This document shows positions 32,774 through 43,182 of a DNA stretch of 64,000 bases, piece after piece. Positions within the stretch are counted from its first letter, which is position 1, and each line of letters opens with the position of its first letter. The DNA is from Aselliscus stoliczkanus (Eukaryota > Chordata > Mammalia > Chiroptera > Hipposideridae): the NCBI GenBank assembly GCA_033961575.1, contig CM066730.1, forward strand, positions 158,499,523 to 158,563,522. Reading direction: 5' to 3'. The translations under genes were made by a program, and so were the position numbers. The notes beneath the pieces were generated by a model that saw nothing but the letters and a program-made list of their open reading frames with translations, was not told the DNA's origin and searched no databases.

Positions 32774-32787
32774 CCACTAGATGGAAC
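32774..32787 (+). promoter_or_regulatory. CTCF-like motif
   Basis: CCACTAGATGGAAC matches the CTCF core except at the conserved C after GG. A sequence match only. Confidence 0.25.
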
Positions 32788-33264
32788 AGTTTTCTCCGAT
32801 GGGACCCCTGGCTTGCTTCCCTGACTTCCTGTCACCCCTGTCTTGGGAAGAGCCACTCCTGGTGGCCACCAAGCCCTCAGGCTAGGACCAACCCCAGAGA
32901 GGCGCAACTCAGGAGCCTGCAATGACAGAGGAAGCAAAGCAGAGGTGGCTTGAATGCCAGGAACAGAGCTGGGCCTTGTCAGGTGTGTCAGGCAAGAGGC
33001 TGAAGGAAACGTCTGGTGCTGCGGAAGGGCTTGCAAGGTCCGGGGCGGCAGAAGCAGACAGAGCCCAGGAGGCTTCTGTGCAGTTGGGGGTGGGGGTGGG
33101 GAGCATCAGTCATGGGATTGAGGATGAGGGCGATGGTGCTTAGATGCTCGTGTGCTGGCCTCCCTCTCCCAGCCCCTTTGGCGAGTGGCTCAGAAACATG
33201 CACCCTGCCACTGTCACCGGTGCCTTAGAACCTTGACCCCTTAGGGCCTCACCCCTGCAAAGGG

Positions 33265-33278
33265 CAGCTAGAGGGCAG
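33265..33278 (+). promoter_or_regulatory. CTCF-like motif
   Basis: CAGCTAGAGGGCAG matches 12 of 14 positions of the CTCF core, in the same orientation as the motif at 32774. Confidence 0.28.
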
Positions 33279-34075
33279 TTTCACAAGGTCCAGCGCTGGT
33301 GTCCAGAGGGGTCTGGACAGTCTCAGCTTCCTTGCTGCTTCTTCTGCCCTTGGTTCTGTGATGTGGGCAGAGCCTGGTGACATGGGACCATCATAGGACT
33401 CCTTGCTCTGGGCTGACCAGGCCATCCAGCTCTGTCTCTGTCAAATGGTAGACCATCACTGGTTTCTCTCTCATTTGCCTGTGGTTTCTTGGTGTAGGGT
33501 TCAAGTGCAGAAATGTTTATGGAGCCTTGCTAATTATCCTTGCTCTAAATTCAGCCCATCTGTTGTTCCATACCTTTTGGGTCCTATGCAAAAGGGACTA
33601 CGGTGGGTGATATGAACAAAGGAGATCGTCAGTACTAGGTGATACTAGAAGGTAGCTGGGTACTGTCTTCTTGGAGCAGGACTCCAGCACAGTCTGGGAG
33701 TAGATTCAACGCACCCCTCACCCAGCCCAGCAGAGGGGCTGGTAGAGCTCTGGTCCTGCCTGCCAAGGGGGTCTGGGGGCAGGGGTACAGGGCAAGGCTC
33801 CACCTTGAGGGGGTGTGAACAATGGCAGGACACAGAGGCAGAAGCTTGTCCTAAAAACTGCTCAACAGGAGTGGGAGTTACAGGAAGCGTAGTGACTGGG
33901 AGGTTTCTAGGAGGCGAGGCCCTTCCAAGGGCTTGAGGTCTCTGACTTAGGGAGACTAGAGTCTCCCGGGTTTCTTGCACCCCACATTTAAGGCATTAAG
34001 AGTGATTCCAATCTCTACCTCATGGATGGGGATGGGACTTCCAGTATGTGCTCAACCCTATGGACCAGATAGAGC

Positions 34076-34240
34076 TGAATCATTTACTGAGCACTTACTA
34101 TGTGCCAACAAGTGCTTCACACATATTAACTCATGTAAACTCACAACAACCTCATGGGATAGAGAAAGTTATTCTCACTAAGTAGATGAGGAAACAGTAG
34201 AGAGATGGGGAAGAATATAATTTCCTGTCCAAAGTGACTG
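34076..34240 (-). mobile_element. MIR SINE fragment
   Basis: TTACTGAGCACTTACTATGT, CACATATTAACTCATGTAAA and GTAGATGAGGAAACAGTAG: reverse-complement MIR. Confidence 0.82.
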
Positions 34241-34401
34241 CAGATAGACCATCCTACCACCATGTTCCTTATAGTACACTTTCTCCCTCACTTCCCAGAC
34301 CTGGAATTAATGATGCTGGAATGGAACCATCTTGGGGTGGCAGACATACCTGATTCCCCACTCTTAGCAGCCCCTGTCCCCCTGCAATTGCCATTTCCTT
34401 T

Positions 34402-34494
34402 TTTTTTAAGGAGGGCACAGATCCCAGGGGCCTATGCAGGGATCGAACTGGCAACGTTGATGTTATCAGCACCACGAGCTAACAGGCCACCCCA
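34402..34494 (-). mobile_element. tRNA-Ile-like SINE (type C)
   Basis: The minus strand reads GGCCTGTTAGCTCGTGGTGC, TGATAACATCAACG (an anticodon region like tRNA-Ile, GAU), box B AGTTCGATCCCTG and GGGATCTGTGCCCTCC, then an A-rich tail. Imperfect flanking repeats are CCATTTCCTTT and CCATTCCCTTT. It is distinct from types A and B. Confidence 0.7.
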
Positions 34495-34505
34495 CCATTC
34501 CCTTT

Positions 34506-35324
34506 TCTGATCATGGTTTTCTACTGTGAGCACCTGGTTCCTCTACCTGCAGGTGTTCTGTTCTCAGAGGATGCTTGGCCCCAGGGCAGGACTGCCAGGG
34601 AGCAAGCCCTGGGAATAGCCCTCCACCAGTCGCTGGAAAGGATTAATAGATAAAAATACCCAGCTTCTTTGCCCTCAAGTGTGACAACTTGAAAGCATGT
34701 TCTCAAGTATCCTAGGGCTTCCCCACCAGGGTGAGTCCCAGTTGCCAACATGGGAAGCCACCATGCCTTCCTTCCCTTCCCCACTCTTTCACCTGGAATC
34801 ATCTCCCGCATAAATCCCTTGCTCTCAGATCCTTGTCTCGGGGTCTGCTTCTGGGGGAGCCCAGCCCCAGCGGTGTCTTCATGAGGCCTGCCCATCAGGA
34901 CTTCTTAGGTGACACTCATTGGAGTTGTCCTCTTCCTTTCCAGGAGCATTCTGGGGGGGATGAGGGCTGGAAGAATGGAGGAGCACAGCTCCAGGGCACC
35001 TGTCCACCCCTGTCCCCGAGTTGAAAGGAAGAATGGAATATCGTGCTGTCAGAGGGAGCTGCTGCTTTACACTTCAAAAGGCAGATGCCCAAGCCTCTCC
35101 GTCTTCACATTCTCTTAGAAATACCAGTTCACATCTGATGGAGGGGCTCCATGAAAGACGTGGAAAGATGAGCATGTAAAAGGTCTGCTCTGCCACTCAG
35201 CAATTTGAGAACGGCGTGCCGCCTCCCTACTGTTCACAACTCTACTGGGAGCTCAGAATGGCAAAGCCCAAAGGTACTGGATTTGGTCTTCTGATTTTAA
35301 CAGGAGCTGTGGCATAATAGAGAA
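34506..35324. other. Single-copy DNA
   Basis: Nothing recognised. Confidence 0.4.
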
Positions 35325-35457
35325 GGAATTTTGGCTGGAATCAGGCTTGGTTTGTTATTCTGAGCCTCAGTTTTCTCTTCTGAAACGTGGGAATAATGAC
35401 CCACCACAGAGCATTGTTTGATGTAAAAGTATGAAAGTATTTGGTACATGGGTCTGT
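35325..35457 (+). mobile_element. MIR SINE fragment
   Basis: TTCTGAGCCTCAGTTTTCTC, GAAACGTGGGAATAATGACC and GAAAGTATTTGGTACATGG: MIR core and 3' part. Confidence 0.65.
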
Positions 35458-35718
35458 GTGTGTCATTGTTTTTGAGACAGTTAAACAACGTTGTCAGTTT
35501 ATTTTGGAGGTCACCACAGGCAATCAGGGTCAGCGGCGGTTGGATGGACTTAAGGAGTGAGGGAGGAGGGCTGTGAAATTGAAACCAGTGTTGTTAAAAA
35601 ACTCTGTAACTGTAGTCACATGTCCCTGAAGTTAGCAATGACAGGACATGGGAAAGTCACTCAAACAATCCCTTATGCTTCTGTGTGATTATTGCTTGCA
35701 AGGTCAAACCAAAAGAGT

Positions 35719-35721
<3 letters not shown>
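35458..35721. other. Single-copy DNA
   Basis: Nothing recognised. Confidence 0.4.

Positions 35722-35755
<34 letters not shown>
35722..35755. repeat. (GT)n microsatellite
   Basis: 17 uninterrupted GT units. Confidence 0.95.
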
Positions 35756-35758
<3 letters not shown>

Positions 35759-36289
35759 CCTGCTCCTGAGCCTCCACTCATGGAGTATTCATCTGGTTAC
35801 CTAAATACCCATGTCTCTTTTGTCCCCCCAGAGAGTCCCTGGTGGTCCAAACCTTTTTCTCACTGGCCATAGAGTTTTTTCCCTACTGCAGCCTTTGGGT
35901 TTAACTGACACTGGACCCATCATGACCTTGACTGAGTCATCGGGCTTCTCTCTCACCCCGTCTGACCGCTACAAGAATGCCCATCTTGCTCTCAATGGTA
36001 GAAGTACCCTTAGGTTCTAATGTTTCTAATGGACTTGAACTCATAGGTCCAGATTAGCTCTTTTCTTCAGGAACTTGGGAAATTCCATCCAGGGCTGGGT
36101 TTGAGGACAGTCTGTGTGGTACCACACCAGATCCAAAATGTCCTCTCCAAATTTAGCCAGAAACAGTTACATTTTAAATGGCTTCATCTTCAAATAAAAA
36201 CTACACACCCATTTGGAGATAAACATTTCTCGGTCTAGTAATATCTGACCCTTCGAGCTCTTGTATAAATCAAAGTCCTAGTGCATGGA

Positions 36290-36662
36290 GATGCTCTGTT
36301 CCAAGATGCCCACCTGTGTGCCTGGGACCGTGACCTGTGTGGACCACAAAGACTTGCCTTCTGACTTCCAGTTAGGTTTGACCAATGAAGAATGCCAGCA
36401 GGGGATCCCCAGGGCTTCTTCTTCCCTGCTTCCTGCTTCTCTCCTCTGCGGTCATCATGAGCTGGCTGACACCATGAAAGAAAACCACAGCTCTGTCCCC
36501 GGGTTCTGGTAGGTGTCCCCTCCCCTTTTTCCTTCAGGCCTAGACTCCTGCACATCCTTTGTGATGTCCCTATACTCTGCCCCCCTTTTTATAAACTCTC
36601 CTCACTTACCCACGCTCAGTGTGCCACCTATTTTCTGCTGGGACCTCGACTGACACACAGAG
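36290..36662 (+). mobile_element. Ancient LTR-type repeat
   Basis: CTTCCAGTTAGGTTTGACCA, GCCAGCAGGGGATCCCC, CTGTCCCCGGGTTCTGGTAG, TATAAACTCTCCTCACTTAC and CTGCTGGGACCTCGACTGAC occur in the order of an old dispersed repeat that ends in a polyadenylation-like region, as LTRs do. Family not firmly named. Confidence 0.55.
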
Positions 36663-36976
36663 CCCAGACTTTTTGACTGATGGAAAATCGTAGTGACAGT
36701 ACACAACCTTGAGTCTTAGTAAGGACACCATTTCTTCCAGAAGATTCTCCATGAAGAGATCACAATTCCTGGGCCCCAGCACCTGGGATGCTATGAAAAC
36801 TTGACCTGGTTGCATAGCTAATGAGATGATATCTTTACCATTTCATAATCATATAGGGCTTTCAGAAAAAAATGGTATTAGTCATTTTGCTCTTCATTTG
36901 CATTTTCCTCCTTATAGATGTCAATTTTCAGAAAAGGGAATGTGCTAAGCCCTAGAACCTGAGAAGAAGGATGCAC
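36663..36976. other. Single-copy DNA
   Basis: Nothing recognised before the L1 target site. Confidence 0.4.
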
Positions 36977-36986
36977 TTTTTGGCAT

Positions 36987-36988
<2 letters not shown>

Positions 36989-37023
<35 letters not shown>

Positions 37024-37348
37024 ATTAGTTTCAGGTGTACAACACAGTGCAATAGTTATACATTTTACCCCTCAAAGTGACAAACCCCCACCCCCAATTC
37101 GCCACCCCACTCCCCCCCATATCATATATATCTATTACTCTTCCTCTGACTCTCTTCCACAGTATAATCCACATCCCGTGACTATCTATATATATTCAAT
37201 TACAGTAGGTATACAACCTCCGCTTTAGTTATACAGTGCAGTGATCAAACCTCTACTCCATCCATGAAATGGTCTCCCTAACAAGACCTATGACCATCTG
37301 ACATTCCACAAAATATTTACAACATTATTAATTATATTCCCCAAACAG
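36989..37348 (-). mobile_element. 5'-truncated L1 3' end
   Basis: A (TTTA)n tail (36989-37022) is followed by TTAGTTTCAGGTGTACAACA, AGTTATACATTTTACCCCTC, GACCATCTGACATTCCACAA and TTATTAATTATATTCCCCAA: the antisense L1 3' UTR type seen in bats and some other Laurasiatheria. It is flanked by a perfect 12-bp duplication, TTTTTGGCATTT (36977-36988 and 37349-37360). Only about 360 bp were inserted, so no coding region is present. Confidence 0.88.
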
Positions 37349-37457
37349 TTTTTGGCATTTTTATAACACCTAACAAAATGAATGGCTCTCTGTTAGTATT
37401 TTCAGTCGATTTTATTTACCTTCCTATATGTCTATATGAAAAGCCTTTTTTTCAAGA

Positions 37458-37469
37458 TTTCTTTCTTTC

Positions 37470-37547
<78 letters not shown>

Positions 37548-37580
37548 TTCCTTCCTTTCTTTCCTTCTTTTCTTCTTTTT
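37458..37580. repeat. (CTTT)n microsatellite / polypyrimidine tract
   Basis: About 120 bases of C and T only, mostly CTTT units with CCTT and TTTTC variants at the right end. The reading frame through it (Ser-Phe-Leu repeats, or Lys-Glu-Arg on the other strand) is an artefact. Confidence 0.95.
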
Positions 37581-38689
37581 CAAAATCAGAATTACTGTGA
37601 GCTGTCCCGAGAGTCCAAAATCTGGCTGGAGGTTGTTTGTGAAATTGGTATTTTTCTTTATAAAATGTAACTTTTCTTTTTAAAAAAATCAGTATACCCA
37701 TTGCGATACCTTTACAAGAGATTAGACCAGCTTTTCTTTAATAAATATCAGCTTTTATCTCAGGATGTGTCGGAGTGATGTTTTGACAATGTGAGGGGCG
37801 CAAACCATGTACCCTGTTCTGCAGATCCTGAAATGTGCAGTGGGTCCCATGTGCCATCTATAGATTCATGTCGGGCTGGGATAAAGTCTCTCCTGGCAGT
37901 GGCATCCTTTCCTGATACCTTCCTGACCGTTCCGGGTGCTCATCTGTGCTCCAGGTTGCCCCGCACTGGCTGTAAACTGGGAGGGCCCCTTCCTGTAGCC
38001 CTGATGAGGCCACATACTTGGGCAGCCTCCAGCAGGGAGAAGGCAGCCTCACAGGCTATATTTTAAGGAGATAAGGCTTGAAAAGTACTGAGTGTGTTGC
38101 CCACCGTTATCACTCACTGAATGTTTTCTATCATTATTGTCGCTATGTTTTGAGTATTTGAGTATAGATCCTCAAGTTGACACATTTATATTAAGAAAAA
38201 ACATTACCATGTGACATCATAAAATAAAATTTTACATTGTCATTTTTCTGCATTCAAAAAAATTTAAAGCCTGACTTTTTTTTGGCGGGGGGGTATATGT
38301 TAATATAAATTTGCCAGCTATTTGGTCTTAGAAAGGACTGTCTATTCTGACAGTGTGTCCACCTGGTTTTGCTTTTAAAATGTCCTTCTGATGAGTTCAC
38401 AGCAACAGTAGATTTAGAAAAATATCTTTGCTTGAAAAAAAAAATTTTAAGTCACCTGATTTTTAAACTCTGATGCGGAGGGTGGATGTCTATGAGCTTC
38501 TGCAGTTTCCCAGGAAGGGAAAGAAAAGGAGGTGGCCGCGGCTGCTGCATGTGAGCGGCTGTTCTCAGGAGTGAGTATAAGAACCCCACAAAACCTTGAG
38601 CTGAGCCTCCAGCGTGTTGCGCACAGGGTACGTTTCAGACTGCTGTGGAACATGCCTATTCACAATGGGGAGGACAATGGAAGGAAACA
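37581..38689. other. Single-copy DNA
   Basis: Nothing recognised. Confidence 0.4.
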
Positions 38690-38880
38690 GCATTACTGCA
38701 TTCATTCACGCCATAAATTTTCATTGAGCACCTACTACATGTCAGCCACTGTCCTAGGGCAACAGCAGTGAACATATTAGGCCAATTCTCTGCCCTCATG
38801 AAGTTCATATTATAGAGGACCAGTCTACCTGAAAGGTTTACAGTTTGATCCTCCAACAACCCTGGTGAGATGGCTATAAC
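38690..38880. mobile_element. L2-like ancient repeat fragment
   Basis: TTCATTGAGCACCTACTACA, CCACTGTCCTAGGGCAACAG and TGCCCTCATGAAGTTCATAT: the same L2-associated block as at 17690 and 19876. Confidence 0.6.
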
Positions 38881-39160
38881 GACTCTGTTCTTAAGTGAGA
38901 AGACAGAAAGTGAGAGTTTGTGTCGCCAGTGCCTCTAAAGTTGTGTTCTTCCCAAGGAGCCAGGTCCTTCCTAGTGGCCACCACTAGGGGCGCTGTCTGA
39001 CATCTGGACACCATTTCTCTTGTGAGTGTGGACAGCTTGACTTTAGGTGCTGAACTCTATGCACTTTCACGCCGGAGCTGTCGCATCAGCAGAAGCCATG
39101 GCCCTAATGAGAAGTGCCTACTCCATCCCTTGCACTAAGCTTTGGTAGCCACAAAATGAT
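38881..39160. other. Single-copy DNA
   Basis: Contains CCACTAGGGGCGCTG near 38981, a near-miss to a CTCF core. No gene recognised. Confidence 0.4.
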
Positions 39161-39352
39161 GGAAAAACTCCTGGCTCCAGCCACAGCTCTGCCACTGACC
39201 TTGAGGCCGTCGTTTACCTTCCTCATTTTTACTATGGCGATGATTTGGCTCACTTGCAAAGCTTTTATAACAGTTCATAAAATAACATGTGGAAGTGCTT
39301 AGCTCATTGCCTGACAAATATAGTTGCTCAATAAATGTTAGTTGAATTAGAA
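39161..39352 (+). mobile_element. MIR SINE, nearly complete
   Basis: CACAGCTCTGCCACTGACCT, ACCTTCCTCATTTTTACTAT, GGAAGTGCTTAGCTCATTGC and TGCTCAATAAATGTTAGTTG follow MIR to its 3' end. Confidence 0.78.
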
Positions 39353-39875
39353 TCTGAAAAATTGAGTCAGAGGCAGTGAGCCTAATTCCTGAGCCTAGAG
39401 ACTTCATTTGGCTCATTGATTTGCCCTTAAGCGATTGATTTTATATGCCAGGACACACATCAGGATGGTGCAGGAAACACAATATAGCAAGCTGGTTTTA
39501 TCTGATGTGGATGTGATCTGGGATTGAAATAAGGAGAGTTTCCATGAGGGGCATCTGAAAGCTGTATAAATGGATGGCTAGGCGCACACACCTGTGGACT
39601 GTGAGTACCTCATTGGTACTTCAGTGCCAGATGGCCCCTCCCACCGCTCCTTGAGAAGTCAAGCACCTCCTCACCTCTGCTGCCTTCGCTACACTTAAAT
39701 GACAGCCTGATGCATTCAGTGAAGGGGGAGCAGAACTTTCAAAGATACCCCTATTTGGATCAAGGAGCAGGGTAGTCAGAAGCAACCTCCCTGGTAATTT
39801 TTTCAGATGTCAGAAAGGATGGTGGGATGGTGCTAGTGGGGCTCTCAGCCAAGGCAGTGGACTTCATTGTCCTGA
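39353..39875. other. Single-copy DNA
   Basis: Nothing recognised. Confidence 0.4.
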
Positions 39876-39878
39876 TGC

Positions 39879-39909
<31 letters not shown>

Positions 39910-39922
39910 CAACAAAACTAAA
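39876..39922. repeat. (AAAAC)n simple repeat
   Basis: About eight AAAAC/AAC units, like a SINE tail, but without a recognisable body upstream. Confidence 0.9.
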
Positions 39923-41461
39923 ACAGGTGGTGCTACTGCTGGGTCAATCAGGAGTGTGCAAAGGGACTGTATTTTTGGAAAGAAGATTACCCCTGTTTCC
40001 CAGTGCGGAGGCACATAGAAAACAGGCCCAGCCAGTCAGTCCTTCAGGTAGACTGAAAAAAAGGAGCACCTTTTATACACAACTTTGGAGCCTGGGAGTG
40101 AGTACCAGAGCGGAGCCCTGGGAGAAAGGACCCAGGCTAGAGACAGGTGTCTGGAATGAGTCATCAAGCAGGTGTGCTGGAGGCGGGTGTCAGGAGCTGA
40201 GGGGAGGAGCTGAAATAAGGAAGTGTGGGTGAGCATACCCGCACCTGGAGATAAGATGTGCCCATTCCCAGCTCCTGTCTGTCCCAGGGCATTAGGTTGG
40301 GCAAATATCTGGCCACTGACCTGGACACGGGTCAGAGTGGGCATGGTGGTCACACAGGCTGGAGGGGGAGGACCCTGAGCTCCTGAACCAAGGTCCGTAG
40401 ACTCCTTCTCATGGAGATCTGGGTGTAGCCTGGGGGTCAGGCTGCTCACAAGGCCCTGGCCAAGGGGATAACCAGAAGTGGAGACCTGCCAAGTCAACAC
40501 GCACCATGTAGGCTGAGGGCCCGGTGAACTGTGGGCCCTGGTGACCTGGCCACCTCAGGAAGCTCAGGGGCCCACTCTCTGGCCTGACTGGAAGCCAGTA
40601 TGCTCCAGCTCCTGAGTGGCCCATCTCCCCACCTTCCAGCCTCAGGCTTCCAATTCGTGAACCCAAATGACTGATGGCTCCACCAGCTGGTGGCCAGGCA
40701 GTGTGTTCTGATAGACTGACACCCACACAGCTGGTGGGTTTGGGAAAGCCTATGGCAAGAGATGTGTAAGAGGGTAGCTATTGTAGACTCATCACTTGTC
40801 TACTGGTTGTGGCTGTGACAAAGTAAGATTCCCTCTTCCCTTTGGCCCCTTGCAGGAGGTCCCAGCAGGAGGACCCTCCTCACTCAGCTTTGAGCAAACC
40901 AAAGAACTGAAGCAATTACCTAGAGTATTCAGGCAAAAGTCTCACCACGTAGCTATTAAAATGAGGAAATGCAAGTGACACTTTCCCTTTAAAAATCCTA
41001 CCTTCCCTATTTCAGTTGCTTTTTTAAAAAAAGAACCCCAAGCCTATTGTATTCAAGTAACTTTCTATGTTGACACAGCTGGGATCTCATTGTGCTCCCC
41101 CAGGATTCCACATCAGCTCCAGCCTTCCCCGCTCCTCCCAGGATGATTGCAGTATTGAGTTAAAATTGAACAGATTAGTAAATAGATTTCCATCGTGGTG
41201 CTACACAATAAACAGCTTTGGAGAGAACACATGAAAGGATTACTGGATAACAAACCTAATCAATCTAATCAGAAGGGAAGGAGTCTCCTCAATGGCTGCA
41301 GTGTCATAAACACCTGCAGGGGAGTGGCTGCAGCTGCTCAGGTCCCCACGGGGAACCACTGGGTTACCCTGCCACGAGCAGCAGTTCTTATTGGTCCTTG
41401 CTCCTCCCCTTTGCGGACCAGCAGCACACTCTGATGAGCTGTCCCCAACAAACCATGTCCA

Positions 41462-41512
41462 CACTGACCCTGAGCCCCATGCAGACCCTGAGCCCATGCT
41501 GACCCTGAGCCC
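41462..41512. repeat. 17-bp minisatellite, three copies
   Basis: Three head-to-tail units with consensus ATGCTGACCCTGAGCCC. Units 2 and 3 differ at one base and unit 1 at three. Confidence 0.88.
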
Positions 41513-43163
41513 AGACTACCTGTCCTGGTCCCGGGTGAGTTCCACTAGTTAACGAGACCTCAATTCACTGTGTTCCTGAGCCCGTTATGCAGCACATGCC
41601 ATGTGTCGTTGGAGCCCTATCGTCCCCTGCCTCTTAGCCCGTGTGCCTGGCTCGCACAACTGGCCCCTGCTTTGGGTCTCAGTAGAGTCTTTTATAAGCC
41701 CCGATGTGTCTAGATGGGGACACAGCACAGAGTCATTTTCCGTTTTGGATGATAGAGGGGAGTACCTTATCAGGGACTTCTCTGTGTCTATGTCAAGCCC
41801 CAACACAGGGGTAATCCTTACATTCCAAGCAGGTGGCTGGGGTGCTGGGTTTCAAAATCCATCCTAGGCACACAGGATCCTGGGCTGATGGCAGGGGGGC
41901 TGACCCTGGATCCACCTGCTTGTGGGGTTCTCACCCAGGCTGGGTTGGGTCAGGATGGGCTCAGGTCCTGAGTGGTCAAAGCCTGCAGGGTTATTTGAGC
42001 CTAAACATAAATAGGAAGGTGATTATACTGGAGTGACCCTGTGGACCATTACCAGGCCTTGAGCCAGTGTCAGCAGCTCCTCCCATCCCAAAGCCATGGC
42101 CAACATTTACCTCATGTCACCTCCTCACAACACAGAGGAATCATCCTAGACGCCTTCCAGCTTATAACTCCGCAGACTGTGTTGGTTGAATTTATTTCTA
42201 GTCATCTTTTTGTTTGCTAATTCTGGAGGAGTCCATTTTCCTGTACAAAAATACAAATCCTTTTACTGGTGTAATCAAATTTAACTCAATATGACAATCA
42301 CCAGCCTAAGACAAGCATTTCATCTATACAACCCACGAGATCTCATAAGCAATTGATTGGAGAGCATGTCACGGCTTGGGGGTCCGATGCTCAGCCTGAG
42401 CACATGTGCCTAACTCCTGCGAGACCTCCCCACTGGCATGGCCCGCAGAGTGCAAACAGGATGCTGTGTCAGCACAGTAATGAGACACCACGGTCCTATT
42501 GTAGCCTCCTAGAATCGCCAACTCATGGTCAAAGTGAAGCAGAATCGGGCCTTGGGTGATTCTAGCATTTTGTAAAAGGAGCGTCTTTATGTTTCAGGTG
42601 GAGTTTCTGGTTCAAACTCCAGTTCCGAGGAAGGGAGGAAATCAATACAGAGGGCGACCCCACCCTGGCTCCTGGGGTCACTCCCATGGCCCTGCCCAAG
42701 CCCCCAGGCCTCTTGTTCTGTATTCTCAGCTCTCTTGTGGGAGTCACTTCCCATCTGTTGCTGGCAAGTCACTCTGATAATTATCAACCAGATGGGCGTC
42801 TAACAAGGGAGTAAGCACAGCAGAGCAGGCTAGAGCAGCCTTGGGATTGGACTGTTTGCCAGATGGAAAAACAACTCCTTCACTCCCATCCTTAACATTT
42901 ATTTCAATACTTGCTATCATGGGGGTCAGCTCAAGGCCAAGATGCCCGAGCTGGCAAATGTCTTCGAAAGAGGGAGTGTCATGCATTTCACTAATATTTA
43001 CCGAGCACCCGTGATACACCAGACTAGTGAGCCATTGATGCCACTTTCTTTTAAGAGGCTTATCTAAAATCTCATCCCTAGGCTGCCTGCCCTCTGGCCC
43101 TAGGCAAGAATTCTGCAGAATTCAATTTGCTTCCTGATGAAAATGGATTTGAGGCCTAAGTGA

Positions 43164-43182
43164 AATAAATAAATAAATAAGC
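43164..43182. repeat. (AAAT)n simple repeat
   Basis: Four to five AAAT units. Confidence 0.85.

Larger units (their letters stand above)
31907..34075. other. Single-copy DNA
   Basis: Holds an (AAAC)n patch (about 32295-32320), a poly(A) run (32522-32536) and two CTCF-like motifs. No exon is recognised, although overlapping short frames are dense at 32.75-33.25 kb. Confidence 0.4.

Noticed and set aside
37378..37701. Frames rich in Ser-Phe-Leu or Lys-Glu-Arg repeats
   Set aside because: They are translations of the (CTTT)n microsatellite, which has no stop codons in these frames.
38970..38996. CTCF-like CCACTAGGGGCGCTG
   Set aside because: One G short of the CTCF core, so the invariant GGC triplet is out of register.
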